From the NCBI RefSeq assembly GCF_000417875.1, contig NW_006920889.1, positions 532,163 through 596,162 of the forward strand: a stretch of DNA of 64,000 nucleotides, written 5' to 3'. The translations under genes were made by a program, and so were the position numbers. This DNA is from Pseudozyma flocculosa PF-1. Taxonomy: Eukaryota > Basidiomycota > Ustilaginomycetes > Ustilaginales > Ustilaginaceae. The notes under the pieces are model-generated. The model was not told where the DNA came from, did not search any database, and saw only the letters and a program-made list of their open reading frames with translations. Positions 20,837 to 31,000 of the stretch are shown piece by piece; positions within the stretch are counted from its first letter, which is position 1; each line of letters begins with the position of its first letter.

Positions 20837-21378
20837 ATGCAGATCACCGCCGCCTTCCTGTTCCTCTCTGGCCTGCTGAGCGCCAGCAGCTGTCGCGCCT
20901 AGACGATTTCGTGGACGGTCGAGGGCAAGCCCGCCAGCGGCCTTACCGCTAGCGCCGTCGCCATTTTGGTGCCCCCCGTAGGTGGAACAGCGGCCTGGCC
21001 CTACGGCAACTTCTACGTCAACAGCCAGGGATCGCTAGACGTCTTCTGCTTCGAAGCCGTCAGGCCGATGGGTGCCATTAACTGGGCCCTGACCATCGAC
21101 GGACATTCCATCACCCGCCCGCACCCGAACATGGACTGCGCGGTCCCTGATCCGGGCTCGCAGGCCGCCCAAGCCGTCGATGTCTTCAAGAAGGGCAAAG
21201 GAGATGTCACCCGCTACGGTATTATCTGTGAGTAACCTCGATGGGCCGCCTGGTCGACCTTGACGCGGACCGCATCTCATCCGTGTCGCCGCTCCTTGCT
21301 CCTCACCTTTGTCGCCACGCAGACAACGGAAAGGGTCCCGTTACCGACTTCCGCGCTGTCAGCCCCATTCATAACTAG
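20837..21378 (+). pseudogene. Small secreted protein 3, in-frame TAG after the signal peptide
   Basis: The gene has the array's architecture. A signal peptide (MQITAAFLFLSGLLSASSC) is followed at 20900-20902 by TAG, after which the same frame stays open for 108 codons to a GTGAGT donor at 21228. A GCAG acceptor at 21322 leads, in phase 1, to a last exon starting YNGKG and ending in TAG at 21376. Downstream of the stop the family blocks are present: LDVFCFEA, INWAL and HPNMDC. A single base difference in the stop codon, intact splice sites and no other lesion mean it is either a very young pseudogene, a polymorphic null allele, a sequence error or a readthrough gene. The first Met after the stop (20966 onward) is not an ATG, so simple re-initiation there is unlikely. 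Confidence 0.75.
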
Positions 21379-21740
21379 ATACGACGTCGTGGCTCAGTAA
21401 GGATGTACGGATCCCTCGTACCTCGACTGTCACGGGTCGCTACCTTCCGACAAGCAATTCTGTCTTCTACGGCCGCAGTCTTGTTGCTACCTCATGTCGC
21501 TTCGAGCCTTGATCCGTATCTAATTTGATGTGAACACTGCTTGCCCCGCAGCATCGGGTTGCAGCGGCCCCTTCTGAACAGCTCAGCGAGCGGGGGCTAG
21601 CCACCTCATCGTATCGCTTGCCCGCCTATCGAGCTCTCTGAGCTTCGAGACTGCGACATCGCCCGACTTCGGAGCGACCCTTGCCTCCGCGTCTGGGAAG
21701 GCTTGTCCACTTTGCGCCTTGTTGTACTGGACCCGCCCTG

Positions 21741-21878
21741 ACCCACCTCGACCCACCTCGACCTACCTCGACCCACCTCGACCCACCTCGACCCACCTCG
21801 ACCCACCTCGACCCACCTCGATCCACCTCGACCCACCTCGACCCACCTCGACCCATCTCAGCCCCTCTCGACCCACCA
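21741..21878. repeat. 10-bp minisatellite, unit ACCCACCTCG
   Basis: Eleven head-to-tail units (21741-21850, two with single substitutions) are followed by degenerate units to about 21878. The length is not a multiple of three per unit, so it is not a coding repeat. Confidence 0.95.
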
Positions 21879-22236
21879 AACCCGGACAACGACATGGGCG
21901 ACGTACGATGATGGGCTGACGATCTGGCAATGATGGGCGCGGTCCATTGAGAGGTGGGTCGAGATCGTAGGCCCCTCATTACAGCCAGCCGGGCCGGGCC
22001 CTCGATCGGTGGGTCGAGGGAGACTTCGATGGCCTCCGGCCCGTTGACTCGGGAACTGTCGCCTCGAACTGGCAGCCGTCTTCCGTCCCAGCTCGAGCCC
22101 GTCGTAAGCAAGGTGGGGCTCAAACGCCATGACTGCACCTTCGGCCCCGGACATTCGGCCCGTACGCTTGTCCGATCTTTTCCTGCCCCACCGATTCGGA
22201 CGAGGGCTTCCGGTAGGCCATCGAGACCGGGAAGGG

Positions 22237-22243
22237 TATATAG
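22237..22243 (+). promoter_or_regulatory. TATA box of secreted-protein gene 4
   Basis: TATATAG lies about 130 bases before the ATG at 22370. A pair of GATTCRACC..GCAGACTCCC repeats lies between it and the start codon. Confidence 0.6.
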
Positions 22244-22369
22244 CTAGGCACCTCACGTCGTCCCCCTGCCCGCCCCGTCGATTCAACCGCGCAGACTCCC
22301 CTCCCCTGTCGATTCGACCACGCAGACTCCCACCCCTTCAAATCGCGCGACCCTATTCGTACCGCCAAC

Positions 22370-22955
22370 ATGAAGCTCTCCGCCAGCCTGTACTCAGTCG
22401 CGGCCCTGATGCTGGCCGGTGTCAGCCTCGCTCTTCCGGATGACATCGGCGAGACTCCTTACCCTAACTATCCCTCCGGTAGCGACAGTTGGACCGTCGA
22501 CGGTGGAGAGCCCGGTACGGTCCCCACCGCCATTCTCGCGACCGCCATGGGCTCGGCGGGCATGTTTCAGATCTTCACGTCGGACGCCGATGGTGACCTC
22601 CTCTGCTTCTCAACCGAGGGCGCCGCCACTTCGAGCCGCTGGCAGATGTTCGACAACAATGTTGCCATCACTCTGGGCCATCCTGACGTGGACTGCAGCC
22701 GCGCCAAGGACGATCCGAGGAGGCAAGCGGCCGTCAAGGCGATCAGCAGCAAGGACTTCAAGTCTGGCCGCTATAGCTTCCAGGGTGGGTATAAGCAAGC
22801 TCTTGGACGTGGCTAAGGAAAAACAGGGTAGCTGACATGGCGGTGCTTTCTCTGTCCTATGTCTGTTGCCCGGTGCCTCATGAACAGTCGGCAAGCAGAG
22901 GGTGTGGTTGCAGAACAACCCTTTGGCTCTGTCCAACACTCGGCCGCGCGCATGA
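22370..22955 (+). CDS. Small secreted protein 4 (candidate effector)
   Basis: Joining 22370-22784 and 22888-22955 gives 160 residues. The signal peptide is MKLSASLYSVAALMLAGVS plus LA. The mature part has two cysteines in the pattern DLLCFSTEG ... HPDVDCSRA, shared with gene 3 (VFCFEA ... HPNMDC) and gene 5 (LFCLAT ... HPIGDC). A tryptophan and a V/I-T-L strand lie between them. A 103-base phase-1 intron (GTGGGT donor, GCTGAC branch point, GAACAG acceptor) sits where the other members have theirs. The last exon encodes VGKQRVWLQNNPLALSNTR. No catalytic motif is visible. Genes 3, 4 and 5 resemble each other more than they resemble genes 1 and 2. Confidence 0.83.
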
Positions 22956-23930
22956 ACGACGCTCTTGGCGTTTTCGCGGTCCAGCGCTCGTGGAATGCTC
23001 TCCGCTCCCCACGGCGCTCAGCTGGGTAGATTGCGCGCCTGCTCGGTCCGTTCAGGCGACGGCCCATCCCGCCTCGCAGCGTGGCGTCGCGCCGCCTAGG
23101 TGACGCGCGTAGCCGCCGCAACGTTTCCCGTTTCATGTCAGTCAGCTAGTCCGAATGCCCTTTTCATCGATCGCAAGACCCCCTAGCCAGCCCTTCCAAC
23201 ATGAGTGTGACCCGACATGCTACCCCGAACGTAGCTTCTCCATGCGTCCAACTTATCCGTGTTTACGCCCTGCCCGACCGACCCTGCGGCGGCTGCAGAG
23301 TCGTTATGAGGCCCGACGCACTTCTGTGGTGTGCAGATGAAGCTATGGCGAAGCATCGCATCAGGAGAGGGCGGTTGAGTAGTATCGAGGGAGCGGCGGG
23401 CAGCGAACGGCCTCGAGGCGGCCTGGTGCTTCCAGAAGGGCAGTGCCTCACGATAGATGAATGCATCGAATAAGGTGTCTGCCCTCTCTCCCTCGGGTCT
23501 CGTCGGCTTGAGCAGCTGTTGCCACCGCTATGTATGTAGCTCGAGTGCGAGCAGGATGCGCTATCGCTGGCAAGATATGGACCTGCGCCGTTGGCGGGGC
23601 CCAATCGCTCCAGGAAGCCGTGTTGGGGTGGTTCTGCGGTGATTGCCGCTGCTTCAGCTTTGGAAGCCGGCCATTGCTGCACCGCCACATTCGGGCAGAG
23701 TCAAGATCATATTGCACCCCACCCTCCGCCCTGTTGTGCGGGGATCGGGGACCCACCGACGTACGAGGTGGGCGCGAAACGATTGACCGAAGAGTGCGGC
23801 ACAGAGGTAGTAGTAGGGGGATGGAGAGGTTTTCGTATAAGGGATCCATGGTCGCCCTCCCTCCCTTTGCGCCTCGACCGTCCGCCCTTTCCTCTCTCTC
23901 TCACCCCAGAAGACCAGACAAGCCACTAAG
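22956..23930. other. Spacer between secreted-protein genes 4 and 5
   Basis: About 975 bases with no supported gene. The last 100 bases hold the promoter of gene 5. Confidence 0.6.
23836..23841 (+). promoter_or_regulatory. TATA-like element of secreted-protein gene 5
   Basis: TATAAG lies about 90 bases before the ATG at 23931. An out-of-frame upstream ATG occurs at 23848 if transcription starts early. Confidence 0.5.
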
Positions 23931-24811
23931 ATGAAGCTCTCTCTCGCTCTTCTGCCCATCGCAGTGGTCCTGCTGGCCGGTAGCAGCTCAGCCCTCGTCC
24001 CTCCTACTCTGCCCACCGCGGATGGAAACCCGGTCCGCCAGGTCAGGTTGGTGGGCAGTCGCGAGGCCAGCGGACTCGGCACGCTCAAGCTCTACGAAAG
24101 CTATGATGCGGGCCAGCTCTTCTGCCTCGCCACTAGCCTTGGCCCCGGTTCGTGGAGGCTGCAGGACAGGGGGCAGGACGTCACGCTCCAGCCCCATCCC
24201 ATCGGCGACTGCGCCCGTGTCGGGAACGACGCCAAGAAGAAGGCGGCCTTCCAGCTTCTCCAGAGCGGCAAGTTCCGTCCCCGGGAGTTCAGCATCATCG
24301 GTGAGTGATTCGTCCACGTCGGATGCCTATGATCCTCGGGCGCGGCGGCTGATGCCCCGACCTCGTCGACTCGTTTCATCGCGCTCGAACGCTAGTGGGT
24401 GGCAGGCTGCCCTTCTACCTGGAGCCGCCGTCGCAGGGCTGAGTCCAGAGCCCGAGCCATCCTGCACCGCACTCGTCGGCCGGATCGAGATGGCGCTGGC
24501 AGGCAAGGCTAGTCACCACTCTGGAAGGCGTCGCGGGGCGCCCGTGCTCTTGTTCCGTACCAACTTCGCCATCGAATGTCGATCCCGTGTTTTCTTCTCT
24601 TTGTCGAGGCTTTGCAGGGGAGCATGGGGAGCAACTCGGGGGCAAAGCGCCGGGGGGTCTCCATCCGGCCCGACGGCGTCGGCACGTCTCGGATCCTGAG
24701 CGCGTATCTGAGCAACTCTCCGTTGGCTCTGTGCAACCACCGGAGGTCGGGCGGCCGTCCGTGGAGGCTGCAGATCAGAGCGTCGCGAGGTCACGCCCGA
24801 GCTTCGCATGA
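23931..24811 (+). CDS. Small secreted protein 5 (candidate effector), 3' end uncertain
   Basis: The first exon (23931-24300, 123 codons) is firm: signal peptide MKLSLALLPIAVVLLAGSSSA, the LFCLAT ... HPIGDC cysteine pair of genes 3 and 4, KKKAAFQLL, and a GTGAGT phase-1 donor at the conserved place. The end is not firm. The best acceptor (CTTTGCAG, ending 24617) gives a last exon 24618-24811 and 187 residues in total, with an Arg-rich tail. However, the stretch matching gene 4's last exon (SNSPLALCNHRR against QNNPLALSNTR) lies at about 24711-24746 in a different frame. The site corresponding to gene 4's acceptor reads GGCG rather than CAG here. Either the acceptor has moved and changed the tail, or a further splice or sequence error is involved. 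Confidence 0.65.
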
Positions 24812-25041
24812 TGATGGACTCGATGCCCTCGGGGTAATATCCGTGACTTTGATGATGTGCGATGCTCTCAATGGATGGATGTACATGCAGCAGCGGCAAA
24901 AGGCCTGAACGGGACACTCCCCGTCGATGTCGCATCACATGCGGCCCTGTCCGTTGGCCGTCGCATGTCGTCGCCCTTTTCTATCCACGCCCCTCCGTGA
25001 TCTCGTCGTCGTCGTCGTCGTCGTCGCGACGCGCGGCCGGC

Positions 25042-28000
25042 TTAGACCAGGGGCACAAACGCCGCCCGCTCGGCCCAGCCGAGCTCGCCGCGCTCCGTCT
25101 TGCCAAAGTAGTACCGCCGGTCCTCGCTGTCAATGTACAGCACCCGGAACAGGTCGCCCGTGGCGTACTCGAGCAGCGGGTAGCCGTAGACGCTGCTGGC
25201 CTGCGCCTCGTGCGAGCGCCCAGGGCTGTCGGCCACGGCCGCCATGGTCGCCACCACCTGGTGCTGGCTCGACAGGATGTCCGTCAGCCGGGACGCCACG
25301 GTCGACGCCGACGAAGATGCCGACGCCGTCGAGGCCTCTGCCGCGTAGCTGATGTTGGGTTCACCCGTCGGCGGTGTAAAGGCGCCTCCACCCGCCACGG
25401 AAAACGACGAGCGCTGCGAGTGGGCCAGCGTCCTGAGCGACGGCGCCGAATGCGTGTTGGTCGACCGCAGCTCGTCGGCATTGTCTTCCGAGATTGAGCT
25501 GGCCCGCTCCGGGATGCGCTCCAAAAAGGAAGCGTCGCGGCTGTCGTCGGCGCCGGTCCCAAACAGCGTCTCGCTGCCGCTGAAGGTGAGCGCGGGCAGC
25601 ACCGGCACGCTCGTCCTCTTGCTGGCCTCGGCTGACCGCTCCTCGACGAGGTCCCTCTTGAAAAACGAGCGGAGCGGCGTGTCTTTGCTGATCGGCGTCG
25701 GCGGCTTGGATGATGCGGCATCGTCTGCGTCGTCTTCCGACGGCTTCGCCGCGCTCGGCCCCGTCGCAGCACCGTGATCCTCTAGATGAAGCCGAGTCAG
25801 CCCCATGCGAGGGCTGACCATGCTGTCGTTGCTGCTGGCGGGTCGCGAGGGATGGCTGGACACGCTGCCTCGGCCCCAATTCATCCCCAGGCTGCCGAAT
25901 GCGCCGGAGCCGGCGCCACCAACGCCGCTGCCTCCGCTGCCGCGGCCACCGCCGACGCCCGCGTCCGCGCCGAGCACGGATGAGATCTGCACCGGCGATC
26001 CGAGCCCTTGCTCGGTGCCGTTGAGCTTTGGCGACGTTGAGCCGATCGCTGGCGAAGAGTAGGGCGTCGGCTCCCGGGAGCCGCTGGCGGTCATGAACGA
26101 GCCGCGAGAGCCCGTTGCATCGCCGCGCTTGGCCACGGGCAGCTGCTCGAGCAGGGGCGTCATGCTGTAGGTGGGGTTCGCGACCGTGGGCGGCGTGAAC
26201 TCGGGCTTGGGCAGATCGGTGCGAAGCTGCAGCGGCGAGAAGCCGGCGGCCGACGCGTTGCTGGGCTCGGCCTCGTGCCGCCGCCGCGTGATCTGCAGGT
26301 TCTCGGCGTAGGCTGCGATGCCGCTGTGCACCTCCCAAAACATCTTGACCGGATTGAGGTGGCGCATGCTGGGCTGCTGCGTCTGCGGGTCAGGCCGGAT
26401 CTCCTCCTCGCGATCGGCCCATGCAAAGTTGCGCCAGAAGTCGACCAGCGCCCGCTGCACGCGCATGTGGTGCGCCGCCTGCAGCCGCGCCAGCGACTCG
26501 ACGCAGATGTCGACCAGGCTCTGCACGCCGTAGTTGAACTGCGGCAGCTCATCCATGAGCTGGGTGTGCAACGCGACGAACGCGCCGGCGCTCTCGGCCA
26601 GTTTGCGGTCGGGCGCCTTTGCACCGGCCTTGAGCATCTCGTTGCGGTACCGCGTGTAGTCGGGCTCGCGGTCGTTGCGCTTCGCCACCACCGACTTTGG
26701 GTTGGAAAACATCCGCGCAAGGCGCTCCGCCATCGGGACGATGCTCGAGCGGATCTCGGCGTCGAGCTGCTGCCACGCCTCGTCGACCAGGCGGTCCCTG
26801 AGGATCGAGAGCAGGGCCACGAGCCTCTCGTCGACTCCCGCGGCTGCCGAGTCGGACGCGTCGTCGTCGAGCAGGTACACCTGCCGCCAGCGCTCGAGCA
26901 GGCCGACCTGGGCGACGTAGCACTGCCGCAGGCTCTCGGACCAGTCGAGACACTGCCGCGGCAGCGCTTCCAGGCCAGCCTCGAGGCGGAGCAGCTGCTC
27001 CACCAGCGACCGGTACGTCTGCTCGTCCTCTGCGATGATGTCCGGCGGCGGGCCGACGACGGCGGTGCGGATCTTTTCCTGCTGCCGCTTGATCTTCTTG
27101 ATGGTGCCGTGCTGCACCTTTTGGCTGGCGGTGCGGCGGGCGGCCTTGCCGGCGACGATCTGGTCGACGAGATCCTTGCGCTTCTTGACCTCGTTGATGT
27201 GGTCGGCCACCTTCTGGATCTCGACCAGCGAGGCGCGCAGCTCGGCGTGGTCCGGATGCTCCTCGGAGGTGTTGGCGAGGAGCTCGTGGATGAGCAGCGG
27301 GTACTTGAGCACGCGCTGCACCGGCTTGATGAGGAGCGAAGACAGGTCCCAGGCGTTGGTGTGCCGGCGCGCGACGGCGGTGCAGTCTCGGAGGAATGCC
27401 GATACCTTGGGCTCGGACGACAAGAGCTCTTGCAGCCTCGACATCGAAGCTTCGTGCCGGGAGCAGTACGCCGCATACACCTGGTCGATGCGCGGCATCT
27501 ACGTGGGCGGCGGAGAGAGGATGAGGCGTCAGCAAATGGCCCAGTGTCGCGGCCGGTCCGACGCAAGGCGAGCGAGTTTACTCACCAGCCGCAGAAAGGC
27601 GCCTCCGACGCGGTCGTCCTCGTCCCTCTCGCGGACGCCCTCCTTTGCTAGGGCGGCGTTGGCCTCCTCGGCCGTGACGGTGCAGCGGCTGCCCACAGCC
27701 GCTTCGAGGACCGCCGTCATCTCGTCGGCCAACGCAGCGCACTGCTCGAGCTGGGCAAAGATGATGCGAACGTCGGCTGCGCTAAAGGGAGCATCGGGCG
27801 TACCTGGACCCGCGGAGAAGCTGCCGCCGGGGTAGCCTGGCAGGAAGCTGGTGGGCGTCGACGCAGTGGACGGTGCCGACGAACTGCCGAGGCTGGCGGA
27901 GCTGTGATTGGCGAGGCGGCTCATGGGCGGTGCTGCGCCGGCGGCCGCGGCGACAATGGCGGTGGCAGCGACGGCTTTGGCCCCATTGACCGGCTGCCTC

Positions 28001-31000
28001 GCCAGCGCTCCCGACGTCGGGCCCGGAGACAGCGGCGGTCCGCCAGCGCGGATGCCGCCGACGCTGGACGGCAGAGGTGGCAGCGGATGGGCAGCACCAT
28101 CGGACGTCTGGGAGCTCAGCGACGACACGGTGTAGGTCGACGACCGGTTGCTCGGATTGCTCGACGCAAACGAGGCGGGTGAGGTCGAGGTGTGCGTCAT
28201 GGCCGTGGTACCGCCGAGGCTGTGCGGGTTCGAGTCGGCCGAGACGTGGCGCAGCAGGTGCTTTGCCGGCGATTGCGGGTTCGGCTGCATAATCGTCGGC
28301 GGCTGGCCCAACGACTGCGGCAGCCTCTGCTGCTGGGATTGCGGTAACGCCTGGTGCTGCGACTGCGGCCGGGATGGCGCTGGCGATGCAGTGACCGGCT
28401 GGAAGAAGCCCGAGGAGCTGAGTCCAAAGGGAGAGGCCTGGCTAGCCACGACGATCCCAGCCAGCGTTCGGGCCCGCGCCAGGTAGACGTCGCGGGCGAC
28501 AGCGAGGTCCGAGGCGTAGCTTCGCTCCGTCTCGAGCAGCTCTCGTAACACGTACCACCGCTTGACGACGCGCTTCTGCTCGTCGTCGAGGTGCTCCCGG
28601 TCAATGATCCACGGGCGCGGCTTTGTGGCTAGGCTCGCGCCTACGGACGGGCTCGGCGACGCAGGTCCGGCCGGGACGCCGTGGATGGCAACGGCGGCGG
28701 CAGCAGCAGCAGCAGCAGAAGCAGCAGCCCGCGCGTCTCCGCTCGAAGCTGGCAGACCATCGACGACCGCCGGTGACCCGAGCCTGCCGTTAACCAAAGT
28801 GTCGAGCGCCCCGTCGCCGAGCGATTGGACGTGCTGGGCAACCACCTCGTCATCAAAAACGCGACGGATCTGGGGCCGCACCGCTTCGCCCTTGGCCTTT
28901 TTGGTGCCCTTGCTCTTCCTCAGTGTGTTGGGCGCCGCTGCCACGTCGGGGTCGTGATCGCCGCCTCCGAGGTCCCGCGCAAACGACCAGATCTTGCTGC
29001 CTGTGCCGCCCTCCTTCTTGCGCTTCTCGTTGCCGGGCGTCGCGCCGACGGCCGAGGCGGCCTCGCTGGCCTCGTTGGACGCGTCGACCGTCTTGCTCCG
29101 GCTACGGCCCGTACGGAACGAGCTGCCGAGCGTCAGCTTGGAGCGCTTGCTGCTCGAGTGGGCCATCCCGCCGGCATCGCGGTCGAGCCGCGAACCGACC
29201 GGATCGTCGATGAGCGTCACGCCTCGTCCATCGCCTCGCCCGCGGTCGGAGCCGTCCTCGGCCGCCCAGGGCGCGTCATGCGGCGATAGCGCCGAGAGGG
29301 CACTGGCAGAAAGGCTCTTGGGGATTCCGGCATCCTCGCCGAGGCCGATACCGAGGTTGGTCGGCTGGCGGCGCTGCTCGGCAAATTGCACCATCGGCGG
29401 CCGGTGCAACTGCGCCTGCCGCTCGCTATCGGCGTCACGATGATTGCCAGCAACGTCACCAACGCCGACGCCAGCGGGCACGTCTTCTTCGTCGACGATA
29501 TCGATAGCCGATCGACCTGGCTGAGTGGAGGCCGGACTGTCGATCCAGGGCAAAACGGTGAGTTCCGAATGGCCGACAGCATCGGGAGACCCAAGCCCTT
29601 CCGGCTGCCGCGTCTGCCATGCCGACAGCAGGCTCTCCGAGGTCTCGGCGGCAAGGCCGGGGCTGGCAAAGGCGAAGGGGTGTCGCAGCTGCGCAGCTCC
29701 TTCTCCCTCTCCTCCGCTTCCCGCGCCCACCTCGCCTCCGCTGCCACCGCCGTGGACCGGGTCGCTGACGGATCTCGACGAACCCGGCCTAGGAAGAAGC
29801 GAAGGGCTGCGCTGACTCCGCAGGGGGTTCTTGGGCGGCAAGCCAGGTCGCAAGTGATCCGCACTCGCCCCAGCGCCAACCGCCGACCCCCCAACGACGG
29901 GCGAAGAGACATGCCGTCCCGGCGACAGCGGGCTGGATCCAATCGAGGCGTGCCACTCCTTCCAGAGGCCCTGGACGTTTTCAAGGAGCGGCGTGCCGGG
30001 CTTGCTGCCTCCACGGCTGCCGTTGGCCGGACTGCCCGTCGGGGTCTCCTCGGCGATCGGAGAGCTTAAAAGCTGGTTCTCGTACGCACTGGAGATTGAG
30101 TTCGAGTGGGCGTGCTGCGACGACTCGGCGGTGCGCGGTCGCGACATCCGCATCTGCTGCCGCGCGAAGCCGCTCGGCGATCTCGGGGAGCCATGGCTCG
30201 ATTCGGGGCGCCCGCTCGACGAAATGGCCGAGCTGCTCGTCGTCCGCGGCAGGATCTGCGGCGGCGCGGACGAGAGACCTCGGCTTGAGGCGCTAGCGCT
30301 GGACTGTAGCGGGCTCGCAAACGGGTGCGGGCCATGGATGGGCCCGTGGCTCGATCCGCGGTTAGCAGAGGGCCTCGCGACGTGCGACAGGGGACTGCCC
30401 TCGGCGCCATGGCCGTGGAGGCTGCTGGACCTCGGCATGTAAGCGGAACGTCCGGTGAGGTTGCCGGCGAAGCTGCTATCGTGGCTGCTGGCGTTGCTCG
30501 GCTGTCGGCTGAGCGTGCCATCCTGCGACTGCTCGCGCCGTCGGTGCGCCCGAGACAGGCTTCCGGCTGGACCAAGACCAGGGACTTCGTGCGTCGCGTT
30601 GTCGTCGGCGCGACCGTGCTGCACCTCCATGTTGGTGATCGCAGCGAGCGCCTCTCCGGTTTTGGTCCCAAGAGACCGTTTCGTCGGCGGCGGCGCGAAG
30701 GGCGCCGTAGGGGTGATTGACCGATCGTCTCCGTGGGAGTCCTGCAGGTCCAGAGCAGCCGTTCCAGACCCCCTTGCCGAGCCCGAAGGGGTCTGGGGCG
30801 AGGACGACGAGGCGTGCTGCTCCTCCGCAGCAGAGAGCAATGTCGCCGACGAGCTCTGGGCGTCTGCGTTGCGCTCTCCCTCGGGCGCGTCGATCGGCAC
30901 CGGAGGTGGCGTCCGCGAGGGCGGTGGCAAGGGTGAGGCGGTGCGGAGCGCGGCAGATCTGCGGCGCTCGGACACGGCGAGGCTTTCACTCGCGTCCCTG

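Larger units (their letters stand above)
21379..22369. other. Spacer between genes 3 and 4 with a minisatellite
   Basis: The spacer contains the 10-base minisatellite listed separately, inverted single copies of its unit at 21951 and 22008, and the promoter of gene 4. Frames reading through the repeat are artefacts of it. Confidence 0.65.

Noticed and set aside
21741..21878. Possible CRISPR array
   Set aside because: Units are 10 bases with no spacers, in a eukaryotic genome.
21626..22138. Open frames through the ACCCACCTCG repeat on both strands
   Set aside because: The repeat lacks stop codons in several frames, so repetitive open frames arise automatically; the 10-base unit is not in codon register.
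25361..26338. 325-codon minus-strand frame inside the RhoGEF last exon
   Set aside because: It overlaps the real exon in another frame and shows Arg/Gly/Ala shadow composition.
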